64,000 bases of DNA from Castor canadensis (GCF_047511655.1 NC_133397.1:127928308-127992307); one strand, 5' to 3'; shown: positions 11,084 to 23,012, counted from the stretch's first letter. Made by a program: numbers and translations. Notes: generated by a model from the letters alone, not told the origin.

Positions 11084-14049
11084 TGGATGCGTGATTTCAG
11101 AATCAAATGCTGGTGTATTTATAAAAGATCCTGATATCTGGGAAGGCACCAAGCAAACAGTGTTGTTTATGTCCTGTCACTTCTTTGTTTCTCTTTTCTT
11201 CTGTTTTTCACTATTGCCCCTGGAAGTCCTGGCTAAGCCTGAGGGTGAAGACCCCCTTGCCAGCCTCTGTGGGTCTGTCTGTGACAGGCAGCGAGCAAAC
11301 CCTGGGCTCCAACCCCACTGATCACTGCTCCCTGAGGCGGGAGAGAGCTCAAGGTCACACTGGCAGGAGGCCACGCAGGACGGAGCTGTGTGTCCTCAAG
11401 GACCTTTGCAGTGAGGTCCTTGTGCTGACGGATCAGGCACTTTTGCAACTGCCTTTGGACACAGAGCCCTAGAAAAGGCAGAAGGTCCCAGGTGACTGCT
11501 TTTTCGGATGGTGGGGCCTCTCTGTATTTATTGTTGAACTTGAACTTGGCAGTCAAGGATTCATAATTTGGCGAGTATGATTTATATGATAGGAAAGGCA
11601 TTTCAGCAGCATGAACAGTGAACTTCCGGACATCTGAGTTCCTTTATTTTTTTCCTTTCATGAGCTGTTTGGTTGACTTCACTTGGGGTTGACCGCGTGA
11701 GGGACAAAAATAACTTTTTTTACAGTTTTGCATCATCCGTCACCAATATGCTGTGCCTTTTCAGGGAAAGAGCTATTTCTGGAAAGGATGCAAGTACCGA
11801 GTGGCTGTGAGTAAGTGGCTTTTGGCAAGGCGGTGCTGACCTCACACGAGCACCTGGAGCCTCCTCTGGAAGCTCAGCACTTGTTCCTAACACAGTGTCC
11901 CCACACTGTTCTGTGACCCTCCAAACCGCGCTCAATAGAAACCCTAAACGGTGTAGGATCGGGGCTGTAGGGGCGCCTCTTACTTCCTGTATGGCGACTC
12001 GCCTTTCAGATGCACCAAATTGGGCAGGGAGAGACTCTCTCCTGGCCTCACAGGAATAGAAACCTATAAACCAAGAGCAGAAACTGGGCCTCTGAGAGCT
12101 CATGGGTCCTCCCGGAGGCAGGGGAGGCCTCCGTCGGTTGAACTTGGGGTCTGTATGGGGTGACCCTGGGAAGAGGTAGTGTGCGATTTTCTTTCCTGGT
12201 GCTTAAAATCGTGATTATGTGTTTTTTAAGTTTTGGTATAATTTCTGCCAGATTCAGATGCTTGATCACCTTTTACAAGCATGGCAGCTGAAACAGAGCA
12301 GAATGGATTTCCTGCTCTCTGTCTGAAGTATTCAAGTGACTAACCAAAATAGAAAAGGTGACTAAAATACTGAATTTGAGAGCCAGAGTCATGGTTTTCT
12401 AAGATGACCTGGGCTATTGTGGGCGTGATCCCTGAGTTAGGCAGATGGTCTCCATCCACGCTGAGATTCTGTCATGCTGTGATGCTGTGCCTGGCCAGGT
12501 CTGATGCATGTCCTCCGGGAGACATTTTTTCTGCCACTCAGAATCTCAGCAAGGTTTTGACCGAAACAAAAGCTCAGGGTCCTTACCTGGGAAGAACTGA
12601 GTGGCCTCCAAGACAAGTTTTGTTTTTTTTTTTCTTGAAAAAACAGACTCCTTAGGAACCTTAAATTAACTTAATTTTATGTTCACGTGAATGGGAGTGA
12701 GACTTTCTTAGGAGTTAGAAGTCCTTTGTTGGGTGGTTTAGTCTTCAGTGCAGCAACCTTTGATGAAAGTAATCTGTAGATTCAGAAGAAAGATGGCCCC
12801 AGGGGTTGGAATGGGCTTGGGTCGCATAGTTTTCATCAATGTTCCCAAGTGGTCTTGTGAGGGGGAAAGTGATGGGGTCCTTGTAGGCTACAGTCATGAC
12901 ATAGGGATGGGGTTGAATATCTCCAAGGAAGGCAGTAAAGGTGTATTGCTGGACTCAATAGTTGACAACAAATCACTTCTAGTGGTCTTTGTTAATAGCT
13001 GTTGAGGAGAAAAGCATTTGCCAGACCTATGGCTGCATTCCGGGCACCAGGACGTGTATTAACTTGCAGTGAGTGCCATCTTCACGGGCAGAGACAATGG
13101 AGTCACCTTCTGGTGGTTTATCATCCCCACTGCTGGTCTCCAAGATCTGTCTTCTGCAAGGCCGTGTGCAGCCTGCACAGGCAGGCTGAATGACGACGCA
13201 GTGGTGGTGGGACTCGAGCGTCCACCCCATGCCTGGTGGTGCCATTGTTCTCTGTCATCCCTCTTTGAACACGGTAGTGCTCTTGGCTAACTCTTTTCCT
13301 AGGTCCAGGCAGTTCTAAGGGCTCCACCTTGGCCTTCCTTCTCTCGTAGCCCTCCCTCCACCAGCAGAGGGTGAATGTGAGAATTTGCCAGTCGCTGGGT
13401 GAGGCCCACTCCAGTTATTCATGCTGGAGTTGGGGAAGTGACCACCTAGTGGGCTGGAGACTCACTGGACCTGCTGTGACTTGATCACCTGATCTCTGGC
13501 AGGCCACAGAGATGTTGTGTGTTTCCTGAAGTTAGTGTCAGTTTGCCTCCAGTGCCCCAAAGTCTGATAAGTTTCTTTCCCCCAGTAACTAGCAACCCTG
13601 TCAGAAGGCCAGGGATCCCTGTGGGGAAGGCTAGCCAAAAGGTAGGTGGTACCAATTTTTGATAGGACAAGGGAGTACTTCTTTAAGGTGATCAAGCCTC
13701 AACTTCATGCAATTGAATATTACTCTGCTTTTATGATTCAAGTTATACCATATTTACTTGGCTTCCAACTTGTGTAGATCAAATAAGTGTTTGGTACATT
13801 GGCTGTCACACTTTCAGGATACTACGATCAACTAGTCAATGTCATGGTCTCTGTGATTACTGCTTCCACCCGCCTATCGGTTATGATAACCACACCCACC
13901 TTGTCTTTGGCAGTTAAGTGCCACCCCTTAGCCCCTGTAACCTTGGGGTCCAGTTCTCCCCATGGCATCAAAGCGTGGCAGTTTAGTGGCAGCAGTTACC
14001 GTAGTAACTCCTGACCCACAGAGAAGAGTGGCCACAGAGACCATCACAT
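11084..14049. other. Repeat-poor block of unknown origin
   Basis: Almost 3 kb without lineage SINEs or a repeat I can name. Reading frames on both strands are short and broken. Some minus-strand frames (for example 13462-13695) look more protein-like than random and could be decayed retroviral internal sequence, but no reverse transcriptase, protease or integrase motif is visible, so I do not assign it. Confidence 0.35.
13361..13372 (+). promoter_or_regulatory. CTCF-like core motif
   Basis: CCAGCAGAGGGT fits the CTCF core CCASYAGRKGGC at all positions but the last (T for C). Motif match only; no binding evidence. Confidence 0.25.
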
Positions 14050-14136
14050 TTTTTCTTTTTCAGTTCTGGGATTTGAACTCAGGACCTCACTCTTGCTAGG
14101 CAGGCTCTCCACCACTTGAGCCATTCCACTAGCCCA
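14050..14136 (-). mobile_element. ID-like SINE, minus strand
   Basis: T-rich tail, then tgggatttgaactcagga, cttgctaggcaggctctcc and cacttgagccattcc: a well-preserved reverse ID unit without a B1 part. Confidence 0.9.
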
Positions 14137-14370
14137 CATTTATTCTTCATAGTCGTGGTGAAGCTGTGTCCCCAGAGCTTCCCAAGGCGGGCGAGCAGGT
14201 CTGACACAAGTGCACCACCAACCCCCAGTCTGCAAGCCTCGGGTTCCTCCTCCTACAGTGTGGCAGAGACTTCTGACATTGCCACTGCCTTCGGTGGACA
14301 CCACTTTCTGGCCTGTGTTTCAGCCAAACAACCTGTTAGAACCCTTTTCCTTCTTTTTTCTTTTCCACTC

Positions 14371-14526
14371 TCTTTTTTTGTGGTATTGGGGTTTGAACTC
14401 AGGGCCTTACCCTTGCTAGGAAAGCAGTCTGCCCCTTAGCCACACCCCAGACTCTTTTGTTTCAGTTTGGGTTTTTTGGTTTTTTTTTTTCGCGTAGGGT
14501 CTTGCATTAAAACCTTTTCTCACTCC
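14371..14526 (-). mobile_element. ID SINE with truncated B1 part, minus strand
   Basis: Reverse ID unit (tattggggtttgaactcagg ... gccacaccccag) followed by a T-rich joint and gtagggtcttgcatt, the start of a second-type B1 monomer as seen in the longer copy at 18090-18432. The rest of the monomer is lost. Confidence 0.75.
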
Positions 14527-15548
14527 TTAAGCCACGACAATAAATCCAGACCTGGGCTTAGTGGACCCATATCAAGAAGTTGGGCCAGATCCTCCAGTTT
14601 CACTTTGTGTAGACCTGTTTTAGGTCCTTTTTTTTTAGCTAACCAAACAAATTGTTAGAATCTTGCCTAACACCTGGAGCTACGTCAAATCCAGATGTCT
14701 GCTGGGTGGGCCAGAGGAACCAATTGTTCTGTGCGTGCATCAATCACGGGCCTTCCAGCACTGATCCACCCTAGTGCCCACCCCAAACATGTCTCCAGGC
14801 CTGTCGGTGTCAGTGGAAAAGCCATGCACTGCTTTTGGAGGGTCGCACAACTCCACTCGGGTCACACATTGCACTTCATCTTTTGGAGCTGGCTGGAACT
14901 TGAGTCTTAGAAGTTTAGAGGCGAAAAGAGACAGCAGGCGTGGGTCCCAGGGAGATTTGAAGCGCCTTGCTAGGCAGCTTCCAAGGGGGAGGCCATCAGA
15001 CTTTCCTCAGGCAGTACAGGCTCTCTCTCCCCTTAGACGGGGTGAGGGGCTGCTTCTAGAAACTGGCAAACACCACTCCTCGTTTGTCCTCATTTTGCTG
15101 GACTAGGAAGAAATTCCAGCCCAGTCATTTTGAAGACTCCATCTTGTCCCAGAGTTTTAAGTGCTGGGCCTTAGTCATCTCCCAAACTCCTGGCTTGTCT
15201 CTTGTACCACCTAGCTACCTGCTAGGATGGATGTTAATTCTCCCCTCCAGGGACCTTTGGCGGTCTGTTCTGTCTGAAGTCTTCCAAAGTCTTGGCATGT
15301 CCTTTCCAGTCTCCAGAAGTCTGCTTCCGACCCCCCTGCTCCTTAAACACACACCTCTGCTTGGCCTCTGCTTTCTGTTGTTCTGGGACTAACAGCTGCT
15401 CCTTGCCTTGCCCAAATCCCCTTGTGCAAAACGACAAAGCTTGGTTTTTAAAAATTTCAGCCAATTACCCTGTTGTGGTGGGTTCCGAAGCTGCTGAAGA
15501 GAGGGGGAGAGCCTTCCTCACAGCTCCACAGAGCTTGCCTTTTCTGGC

Positions 15549-15556
15549 TATAAAAG
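15549..15556 (+). promoter_or_regulatory. TATA-like box
   Basis: TATAAAAG lies 46 bases upstream of an ATG that opens a 43-codon frame. One TATA match in 64 kb of mammalian DNA is expected by chance, so this is only suggestive. Confidence 0.2.
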
Positions 15557-15601
15557 GCTCTAGCATTTCCCCAGAAGTGGACAATCCCGTCCCTGCCAGC
15601 C

Positions 15602-15733
15602 ATGAGGGCGAAGCCTTGCGTTTGGGGAGTTGTTACAGTCTGTGCAGCTTCAGTTCTGGTGATGACTGTTGTGTGTGAACTGTGGGGACGGCCAGCATCC
15701 AAAGTAAACAGCAATTGTCGTGGTGAGGGCTGA
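15602..15733 (+). other. Small open frame with hydrophobic start, doubtful
   Basis: A 43-residue frame starts MRAKPCVWGVV and continues with a strongly hydrophobic stretch (residues about 7-25) like a signal peptide or signal anchor, followed by a polar tail with two cysteines. Just before the stop lies GTGAGG (15723-15728), a possible splice donor. I do not recognise the protein, the start context is only moderate, and no second exon is identified. It could equally be chance or part of a decayed element. Confidence 0.12.
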
Positions 15734-16507
15734 GTGGGCGGCCTTGCTGGCTGTGGTTCAGCTGCCAAGCTGCCAGCAGACTGTGGGTTCCCTGAGGCTC
15801 CTTGGAAGGCGGGCCCAGGTTTCAGAGCGGGTCCCTCTCTGTCCCTCAGCAGGACCTCAGCAGCTCAGCTCTTCCCACTGGGGTCTGGCCTGGGGGCCCT
15901 GAGGGGTGCATTGCAACTCCCTCTCCCCGACAGCAGGGAGACAGCAGCAGGGCTGCCAGGGGCCTGCACTCCCTTTAGGAACCTCCTCTGGGCATAAGGC
16001 CACTCTCTACCACGCGCTAGGAAAGAGGGGACTGGGCGGTGTGGCCGCAGCTGGCTGGACTTGCCCTGCTTATCACTCCTCCATACCCGTGCTGCCACGT
16101 TTCCTTTGTCCGAAACTCACCACCTTCTTTCCCATCTCCTGTGAAATCGCTGCCTCTCCAAGGCTCATGAGATCTTCTGGGACGACACCCATCTCTCGTT
16201 AACCCTTGCTCCCACTGGTTTTTGTTCCCAGCTCTGTTACATCACCTGTCACATTGCACGCTAGTGAGCGTCTATCTGCCCGAGTGTGGGGGCTGAAACT
16301 CTCCAGCCCTAGGGTCCAGGGCGGTGCTCGGCCCAGCTCCATGGGGGGCTTGATGTTCTGACAGATGTCCTCTTGTTCTGTAGGTAGCAGGTGCAGGACA
16401 CGGGGCTGGGAACTCCACCTTGGTGATGTCATCCAGTCGCCACCACAGGCTTCCCATAGGGGAGCTGCTGGGGAGACCCTAGTTTTTGGATTGGGGTGGC
16501 AGGCTAG

Positions 16508-16602
16508 GGAGTTTCTGTGACTTGCTAAAGGTCCTCTAGCTAATAAAGGAAGGAGCTAAGATTTGAACTCATTTATACAGCATTTGAAAGGCCGTGTTTT
16601 AA
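16508..16602 (-). mobile_element. MIR, minus strand
   Basis: Contains gtgacttgctaaaggtcct, agctaataaaggaagg and agatttgaactcatt, the reverse MIR block 'cttgcccaaggtcacacagctagtaag...ggattcgaacc'. Confidence 0.82.
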
Positions 16603-16811
16603 CTATCAGCTGAACCGTTTCTATGGACTCTTTTGAATGCACTAAGGACTTACCCTGAAGGCTGCCCAAGGGCTTCTCCTTCCCAACTGTGCAGCCTCTG
16701 GGGCGGGCGTCGGAGGCCTCTCTCTTTCCTTTGGGAGCCAGGGATGTCAAAAGGCCCTGATGATGGGGACAGGCTCCTGACCTGCTTAGAAATCACTTGT
16801 CTTAACTAGTG

Positions 16812-16920
16812 TTAATTCCAGCTCAGGAGACTGAAGCAGAGGTGTTATGCCAGTCTGGACTACATAGTGAGACTTTGTCTCCTAAAAAAAAAAAGAAAGA
16901 AAGAGAGAGAGAAGAGAGAG
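16812..16920 (+). mobile_element. Truncated B1 with A/GA-rich tail, plus strand
   Basis: Starts within the monomer at ccagctcaggagactgaag, reads on through ccagtctggactacatagtg, then an A-run passing into GAAA and GA repeats to about 16920. Confidence 0.82.
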
Positions 16921-17179
16921 CTGTCGGGTGTCCTGCTTCATGAGCTTTAGGGATAAAATGAGGTTGCAGTTCTTCAACGTTTAAATATTACTGACCTAGA
17001 AAGCCCCAGCCAGCCTGACAGCAGGGCCAGGCTTCCCCTGGGATTCCAGCAATTTCTAGGAACCCATGAGAAATACCTATAATTCCTCAGCCAGACCGAA
17101 CGGCTGCCATCCATCGCCCGCTGATGGAGCGTCTCGGGTTTAGGTAGGAAAGTGAGAAGTGGGAAGGTATGACTCATTC

Positions 17180-17318
17180 CGGCTAGAATGTGAACACCTC
17201 CTGGGCCAGGAACCTGGTCTCTCTGCGCCCTGCTGTGCTCCCCACCTCCACCCCAAGCTCCAAGTAATACTCACCACATAGTAGTCACTCAACAAATAAG
17301 CAAAGGAATGAATGAGTT
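17180..17318 (+). mobile_element. L2 3' end, plus strand
   Basis: Typical L2 end: ctagaatgtgaacacctcct, gccaggaacctggtctc, acatagtagtcactcaacaa and a final aatgaatgag. No ORF remains. Confidence 0.75.
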
Positions 17319-17353
17319 CCAACTTCCACTTCTTCTCAGAACATTTGTTGAAC

Positions 17354-17500
17354 TTTTTTTGTCACTATTTTTTGAGATGGGATCTCACTCTGTAGCCCAG
17401 GTTGTCTCACCACATAGCATAGGCTGGCCTTGAACATGCAATCCTCCTGCCTCAGACTCTTGGGTGCTGGGATTATAGGTATGCACCACCACGCCCAGTT
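17354..17500 (-). mobile_element. B1-like SINE, minus strand, with internal duplication
   Basis: Reverse B1 with gagatgggatctcactctgt and gctgggattataggtatg. About 20 bases around 'cccaggttgtctcaccacatag' versus 'cataggctggcc' are present twice, making it longer than the 118-base copies, as in B1 forms with an internal duplication. Confidence 0.88.
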
Positions 17501-18089
17501 TAGTGAACATTTTTGACGTGCTGATTTCTGTGTCAGGGAGTAGGAGTGCACACGCAAACAACAGGAAACTTTCACCTGTGACAGACAGGACGACAGATTA
17601 GCACCTTTAAAAAACAGGCTCCAATTGTATAGGAGGCAGTGAGTGTCCCACGTAGGAACAGACACCAGGAAACGAATGACCGATTGACCGAGGCTACAGA
17701 TGGGAGCTTGCTTTTGGGAGAAGCATCGCCAGAATGCATGACCTTCCCAGTGTAAAATCCTGTGATCCGACACAGTTTAGCCTATCTCTGTCTTTTCTAA
17801 CTTCTTAGTCACAACAGTGGGACAGATCACAGAACTCCAGGAGGTACACTTACAGATGGAAAACATGTCTGGATGGGCTCCAAATATCTGTTGGTAATAA
17901 GTGACATTTCTTGAGAAGCCTGCAGGCTTGATACAAGACAGATCATGCCTAAATAACAGAACTTAGAGAAGTTATTAAATGTCAGGATGTGTTTAAACAT
18001 TTGTTCCTTAATTCAATCCATTTGTCAAATTCAAAATTCAGATTCACAAACAAAATAGCCAAGAACTGAGTAAGACAGTTAAGACAAGG
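17501..18089. other. Unassigned sequence
   Basis: AT-rich right half. No named repeat, gene or RNA recognised. Confidence 0.4.
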
Positions 18090-18432
18090 TTTTTTGTTTT
18101 TGTGGTTATTTTTTGATGGTACTAGGGTTTGAACTCAGGGCCTCACGCTTGCTAGGCAGGTGCTCTGCCACTTGAGCCATGCCCCCAGCCCTCTTTGCTT
18201 TAGTTTTTGCGGGCTTAGGGTTTTGCATTTTTCCCCAAGCCGGCCTGGACCAAGAACCTTCTTGTTTTGCCTTCTGCATAGCTGGGGATGGCAGGCAAGT
18301 GCCACCATACCCAACTATTGGTTGAGATGGGGTCTCCTTAACTGTTTTTCTGGGCTAGTCTTGAACTGTGATCCTTCTGATTTTCACCTCCTGAGTTGCT
18401 GGGATTGCAGGCATGAGCCCTCTCACTTTTTT
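18090..18432 (-). mobile_element. Trimeric ID-B1-B1 SINE, minus strand
   Basis: Reading left to right on the plus strand: reverse ID unit (18115-18190), a first reverse B1-like monomer with gccggcctggaccaagaacc and gccaccatacccaac, then a second monomer with gagatggggtctcc and gctgggattgcagg. It is one of the fullest copies of the trimeric type here. Confidence 0.9.
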
Positions 18433-18446
18433 AAACAAATTTTTGA

Positions 18447-18563
18447 CAAAGTTTTTTGTCTCAGGGTCTCACTAGTCCTGACTGGCTTTGAACTTTTGAT
18501 CTGCCTGCCTTTTGAATCCCTCCTGAGTGCTGGAATTACAGGTGTGTACCGCCACGCCTGGCT
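18447..18563 (-). mobile_element. B1-like SINE, minus strand
   Basis: Single reverse monomer, tctcagggtctcactagtcc ... gctggaattacaggtgtgta. It follows the trimeric SINE by only 14 bases. Confidence 0.88.
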
Positions 18564-18812
18564 GATAATGTTTTCTGAGAAAACCCAAAGGCTTTGTTTG
18601 GGAAATCTGAGTTAAAACACTTTAGGGTGAAAATTTCCACATGTTGTTGACTTGGGACTCAAAAGTCACTCATGTGCTCCTTCATTCAAGAAATCCATAG
18701 TCGGAAGGGAAAAGAAAGCAAGGGTGAACGTTCACTAATGTAAGACTGTGAACTTCACAAGATGCAAACTTCTAACAGGAAAACAGGTTTATCTGTCACG
18801 GATTTGAACAGA

Positions 18813-19052
18813 CTTTTTGCTTTTGTTATTTTCAGTTGTGTCTCGTGTGGTTGCCCAGGCTTGGCCTTGGACCATGATCCTCCGATATGTGCCTTTTGCA
18901 TAGCTGGGATTACAGACATGCAGCACACCTGTCCAGCTTGATGGTTGAGATGGGGTCATGCTAACTTTTTGCCCTGACCGGCCTCCAATATGAGCCTCCT
19001 GATCTCTGCCTCCCAGGTAGCTGGGATTACAGGTGTGAGCCACCATGCCTGA
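18813..19052 (-). mobile_element. Two-monomer B1-B1 SINE without ID, minus strand
   Basis: Two reverse 7SL-like monomers in tandem, each ending with a 'gctgggattacag' block (about 18903 and 19021). The ID unit present in the 18090-18432 copy is absent, so it is either a 3'-lacking copy or a dimer subfamily. Confidence 0.88.
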
Positions 19053-21249
19053 CTTCACCTTTCAGCAATGTTATTGTCTCTCACAGAATGTCAAGAACAA
19101 TCTTGATATTAGAAAAAGGGTGGTAGAGGACTTGGGTCCCGTCTGCTGCTCGTTTCTGTGAAATCCATCATTCAAGGCTGATTTCCCACAGCAGTTTAAA
19201 AAGACAAGACTCTTGGCCACTGTTGTTCTCATGAAGGTGGGGACAAGTTGGCACAGTGTTTCTCCTCCACTTTAACAAAGGAGAAAACAAGGGCTACACA
19301 AGAGCTCTGAGGCCCCCGGGGGGAGAACCCCAATTCTGTGTTCTGAGCTCTTCCCATGGGCTGTGGTAAAATGGCCATCTCTGAGCACATGGTCCCTGAA
19401 CACGCAGCCAGCAGGGCCTGTCCTCTGAGACAATCCCCTGTGGTGCTGTGACTGTTCCTTTAGGGCATTAATCACAGACTATCACTGTGCACTTACTCGT
19501 GTCACATCACCTCCTCTCGGTCCTCGCCTGGGACCTTCGAGGCATCACCACATCAGGGCAAGGTTAGCGAGTGTCACACTGTCCCCACCATTGGCAATGA
19601 CACCACCATGACATGATGGCCTCGGTTGCCCAGTCAGTCAACCAGGAACCATAGCTAGCATCCTTTCTCGGGCTGGGTTTCCCTAAGTGGGGAATGCCAC
19701 TGCCAGGGAAAAATGGCTTCTCTCAGAGTCCCCAGCTGCTGAGGAGTTGGGAGCATCCTCAGAGGGGCTGCCCTGGGCTGTGCCAGCTCAGACTGTCCCC
19801 AGTCATGGATCAGTAGGAAGGAGGATGTCACCTTACAACACCAGATGCGTATTACCTGCCACTATTCACTCATGCTTCGTGGGGCTCTTTCTTTGCCACA
19901 CACTGAGCTGGACACCGAGGGCCCCCTCGGAAGCTGCTCTGCACTCAGACACCCCCACACCCTGGTGACAAGGACACTGTGTGTACATTGTGTGAGGCAG
20001 GCCAGGTGCCTGGAGAGACCTTCTGACTCTGGCAGATCTCCAAGGACAAGCACAAAAGCAGGTGCTCTAGTGGAGGGGACAGGGTGAGGAGTCCATGTCT
20101 GAATGCTTTCCTAGGGTGTGTGCGTGACGATCATGCTGATCACAACAGCAGAGCGTGATGACATTTCATTTGTCCCAGGTGAGAATGGCTTTGTCTACCC
20201 TCCCCCCGGCCCCCAGGAACTTTCTCGCCTTGGGGTGTCTGCCACAGCAGTCACCCTAGACGTCTGGAGAAACCACACTCCTGGCCAGGTGACGCCAGGG
20301 AGGGCGTGAGAAGACATTTGGTTACTAGATTCTTCCTGCCCTGTGACTTATGGTTTATAATTCATGATTCACTTCAGGGTCTCTCTGTTTCCAAAATCCT
20401 CCAGCCAAGACCCTGCCAACAGAGGTGGGGGCAGGAGCAGTGTGCCCACGGCCCCCAGCGGGCGCCAGGCTGAATGAGGGGGCCGTCAGGACAGCAGAAT
20501 TGAAACAGGCTGACATGGGCCTCCCACAGACACTGGGGTCTGCAGCCTCCATGAACAGGCAGGTAGACAGCACACTTGTCACCCCACTGGCCGTGGAATG
20601 AGGCCTTCACCAGCCTGGGGTGTTTTGTCTTTGGGGTGGACAGCTGGCAGCAGGCCCAGGAGAGGCCCAGTCACTTGTTCCTCAGCATAAGGTTGGCCAC
20701 TTATGTCCACACACTTCTTCCTGTAGAAAGATGCACGGGCAGGCTTTCATTCACAGGTGACGAAACAGCAGGGACTGAATGTTTGTGAGGTCACTTTCCC
20801 CGTTCTGCCTTTCACAGAGAGCTGATTCCTTATTCCTGCTAGGTTGAGGGTTTGAGGCTCGCCAGCAGCCCAGTGTCAAGTCCCAGCTCATGAATGCTCT
20901 CAACACGGGTTCCTTCCTGTCAGCGGAGGACAGGGGACAGTTGAAGAAGGATTCAGGATGCAGCAGGGATTGCTGTGCTGTTAACCTCACATCTTTCAAC
21001 TCCTTCACTGAAACCAGACTGGAAGACAATTATTAGTTGGTCACCAGTCATCGGTCTAGAATGTTCTGTGGCGCACGTTGGCACACACTGAGTGCGGGCA
21101 CTTGTGGGGACATTCAGAAGCTGTTCTGAATGCGCATCCCTGCGCTCTCTGGTGATGGGGACACGGCGTGTGTGTGTGACGTGAGGCAGGACAGACCCAC
21201 GCTGTACATTGCAGCCCACGGATTAATTGAGTCTCTTTCGTTGCTCACT
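19053..21249. other. Unassigned sequence
   Basis: About 2.2 kb with no lineage SINE and no gene. A weak reverse MIR resemblance lies at about 20745-20830. Overlapping short frames on both strands follow the GC content. Confidence 0.35.
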
Positions 21250-21365
21250 GGTGCACACTGGCCCAGAGATGGTTATCATGCCTGGGGACACACAGCTATT
21301 AAGAAGAGGGGAGACACCAGGACCCAGGTTCTTCTGATGTCCAGCTCAGAGCTCAGCCCACCACC
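21250..21365 (-). mobile_element. MIR, minus strand
   Basis: Contains ggggacacacagctattaag and aggacccaggttcttctgat, matching the reverse MIR block with the 'cacacagctag...ggattcgaacccagg' order. Confidence 0.78.
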
Positions 21366-21829
21366 CACGCAGCCCCGTCCCTCGCATCCAGCCACAGGTA
21401 TTTCCTTGTGTCCTTCCCCTACATTCACAGCTTTGCATCCAGAGCACGGCGTTCTTAACGCAGATGGTACTCAACAAAAGTGTTACTCAACTCTTTATTT
21501 GCTTGGGCTGCAATGTCAGCTTGCAGGAAGTGTTCTAGCAACGTCCAGGGAAATGCCAATGTTCCAACCTTGCCACTCTTGGTTTTCAAGGGCTGGGGCT
21601 GTGACGTCTCTCTTGGGCAGAGAGAACAAGGCAAGCTTCCAGGATCCTTTCCAGGGTCTAGCAAAAGCTTTATGGAGAAGCCGACACCCTCCCACTGACC
21701 GCCATGCTGTGTGCTGGGCACTGCCAGACCTCTGACTCTCTCGGCCTTACAAGGAGAAGCACCTCCTCCACCTGGGACTGCACACAAGCGAAGCCCAAGT
21801 TACATCCTCAAGGGCACTAGGCACCCTCG
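21366..21829. other. Unassigned sequence
   Basis: No named repeat or gene. It holds the second half of a 201-codon open frame that begins in unassigned DNA and crosses the MIR, and so is not credible as a gene. Confidence 0.4.
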
Positions 21830-22035
21830 TGACGTGCGCACTGGGCACCAGACGCAGTGTCTCTGTTGAGCTGTGCCAGTGTTAACTCCCTTCATCCTCG
21901 TTCTTAGTGGCAGAATTCATATGGCTCTGATTTTATGAATGAGATAAGTGGGCCTCAGTCACGTGTCCAAAGTGACAGAGCTGTGAAGTGGCAGAGCCTG
22001 GAGTCAGGACAGCTAAGTATAGACCCTCTGGTCTA
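21830..22035 (-). mobile_element. MIR, minus strand, long copy
   Basis: Reverse MIR from the 'gggcaccagac' end through gattttatgaatgagataag to gacagagctgtgaagtggca and gagcctggagtcagg. Confidence 0.78.
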
Positions 22036-23012
22036 GAGAACACGTCACTATGCCTTGAAGACACGACATGAGGCTCCTCAGGGTGGAGGTGGATCTGCTG
22101 TCTTCTGGCAGATGCTGGGCCTTCATTCTCCAAGTTCAAAAGGGGACAGGGGACCACCTTCTCCTCTCTCTGGTCCCACTTCCAAGGTCTATCCCCATGG
22201 TGGAGGTTAAAGGAGAGGAGGTCCAGCTGCCTCCACTTCCTCCTCTAGATGTTTGGCACCAGGAGCCACAGGGACGGGAGGGACCCGATTCTGGGCTGGC
22301 ACGTGGTCTCGGGTTTCTGGCTCTGGTTTGGAACACAGCTGAACTTACAGGAAGGACAGAGGGACGCTGTCTGCAAACATCCAGTGTCTGGATCCTTGTC
22401 AGTGGACTATGAGAAGTCATGCTCCATGGGAATAAAATTGTGGAGAAGGATTTTTTTATCCTTTGCAAATGTCGAGGTCATGAGTAATTTATAATTGCTA
22501 AGTACAACAAATATAATTGTTCTCTGTTTTGATCCTATATAAACACATTCCAGGAACAATTTATCTGTCTTTAGAAGATTGCTTTTCACTTCCTAGCATC
22601 AGGTTGGCAGAGAAATGTGCCACAACAGTAGCGAAAGCCAGTTTTTGAACAATATCTGCATCATTGTTAGGGGATTTTTAATAAATTTTTGTTAGGATAT
22701 ATTCGTTAGATGGGGGCGGGGATTCATCGTGAAAATTGCCATTAGCCCTATATTGTATATTAGTTATACTACCCCGTTGTCTCTCCCCACTCTCAGGGTT
22801 TTTTTTTTTAATTATTTTTTCTAACTTTTATCATGTACCCTACAACAGAACTAAAGATACACCCTGACTTATGTAAGCTCACATCTACAGATGCCATAAG
22901 GAATTTACTGATTTGTTTTGTTTTTAAATTGTGAGCTTTTCACAACAAACAAAAAACCCCACACAAAATCAAAACAATATCAAAACCTCAAGCTTAATAC
23001 ATTCGGCTTTGC
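22036..23012. other. Unassigned sequence
   Basis: GC-balanced left part, AT-rich right part. The stretch near 22680-22800 (gttaggatatattcgttaga, gggattcatcgtgaaaatt) resembles a tract I associate with rodent L1-related sequence, but I cannot place it. Confidence 0.35.

Larger units (their letters stand above)
14527..16507. other. Unassigned sequence
   Basis: No named repeat and no recognised gene. It continues the character of the repeat-poor block left of 14050, so the two ID insertions may sit inside one larger old unit. A TATA-like box and a tiny open frame are listed separately. Confidence 0.35.

Noticed and set aside
12748..13005. 85-codon plus-strand frame as a gene
   Set aside because: No domain, weak composition and no splice partner; possibly part of a decayed element, but not demonstrable.
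21184..21200. A third copy of the LTR start (gtgaggcaggacagac)
   Set aside because: The resemblance ends after about 16 bases, so it is a chance match.
21130..21735. 201-codon open frame on the plus strand
   Set aside because: It runs across an antisense MIR (21250-21365), has no recognisable domain, and overlaps frames on the other strand.
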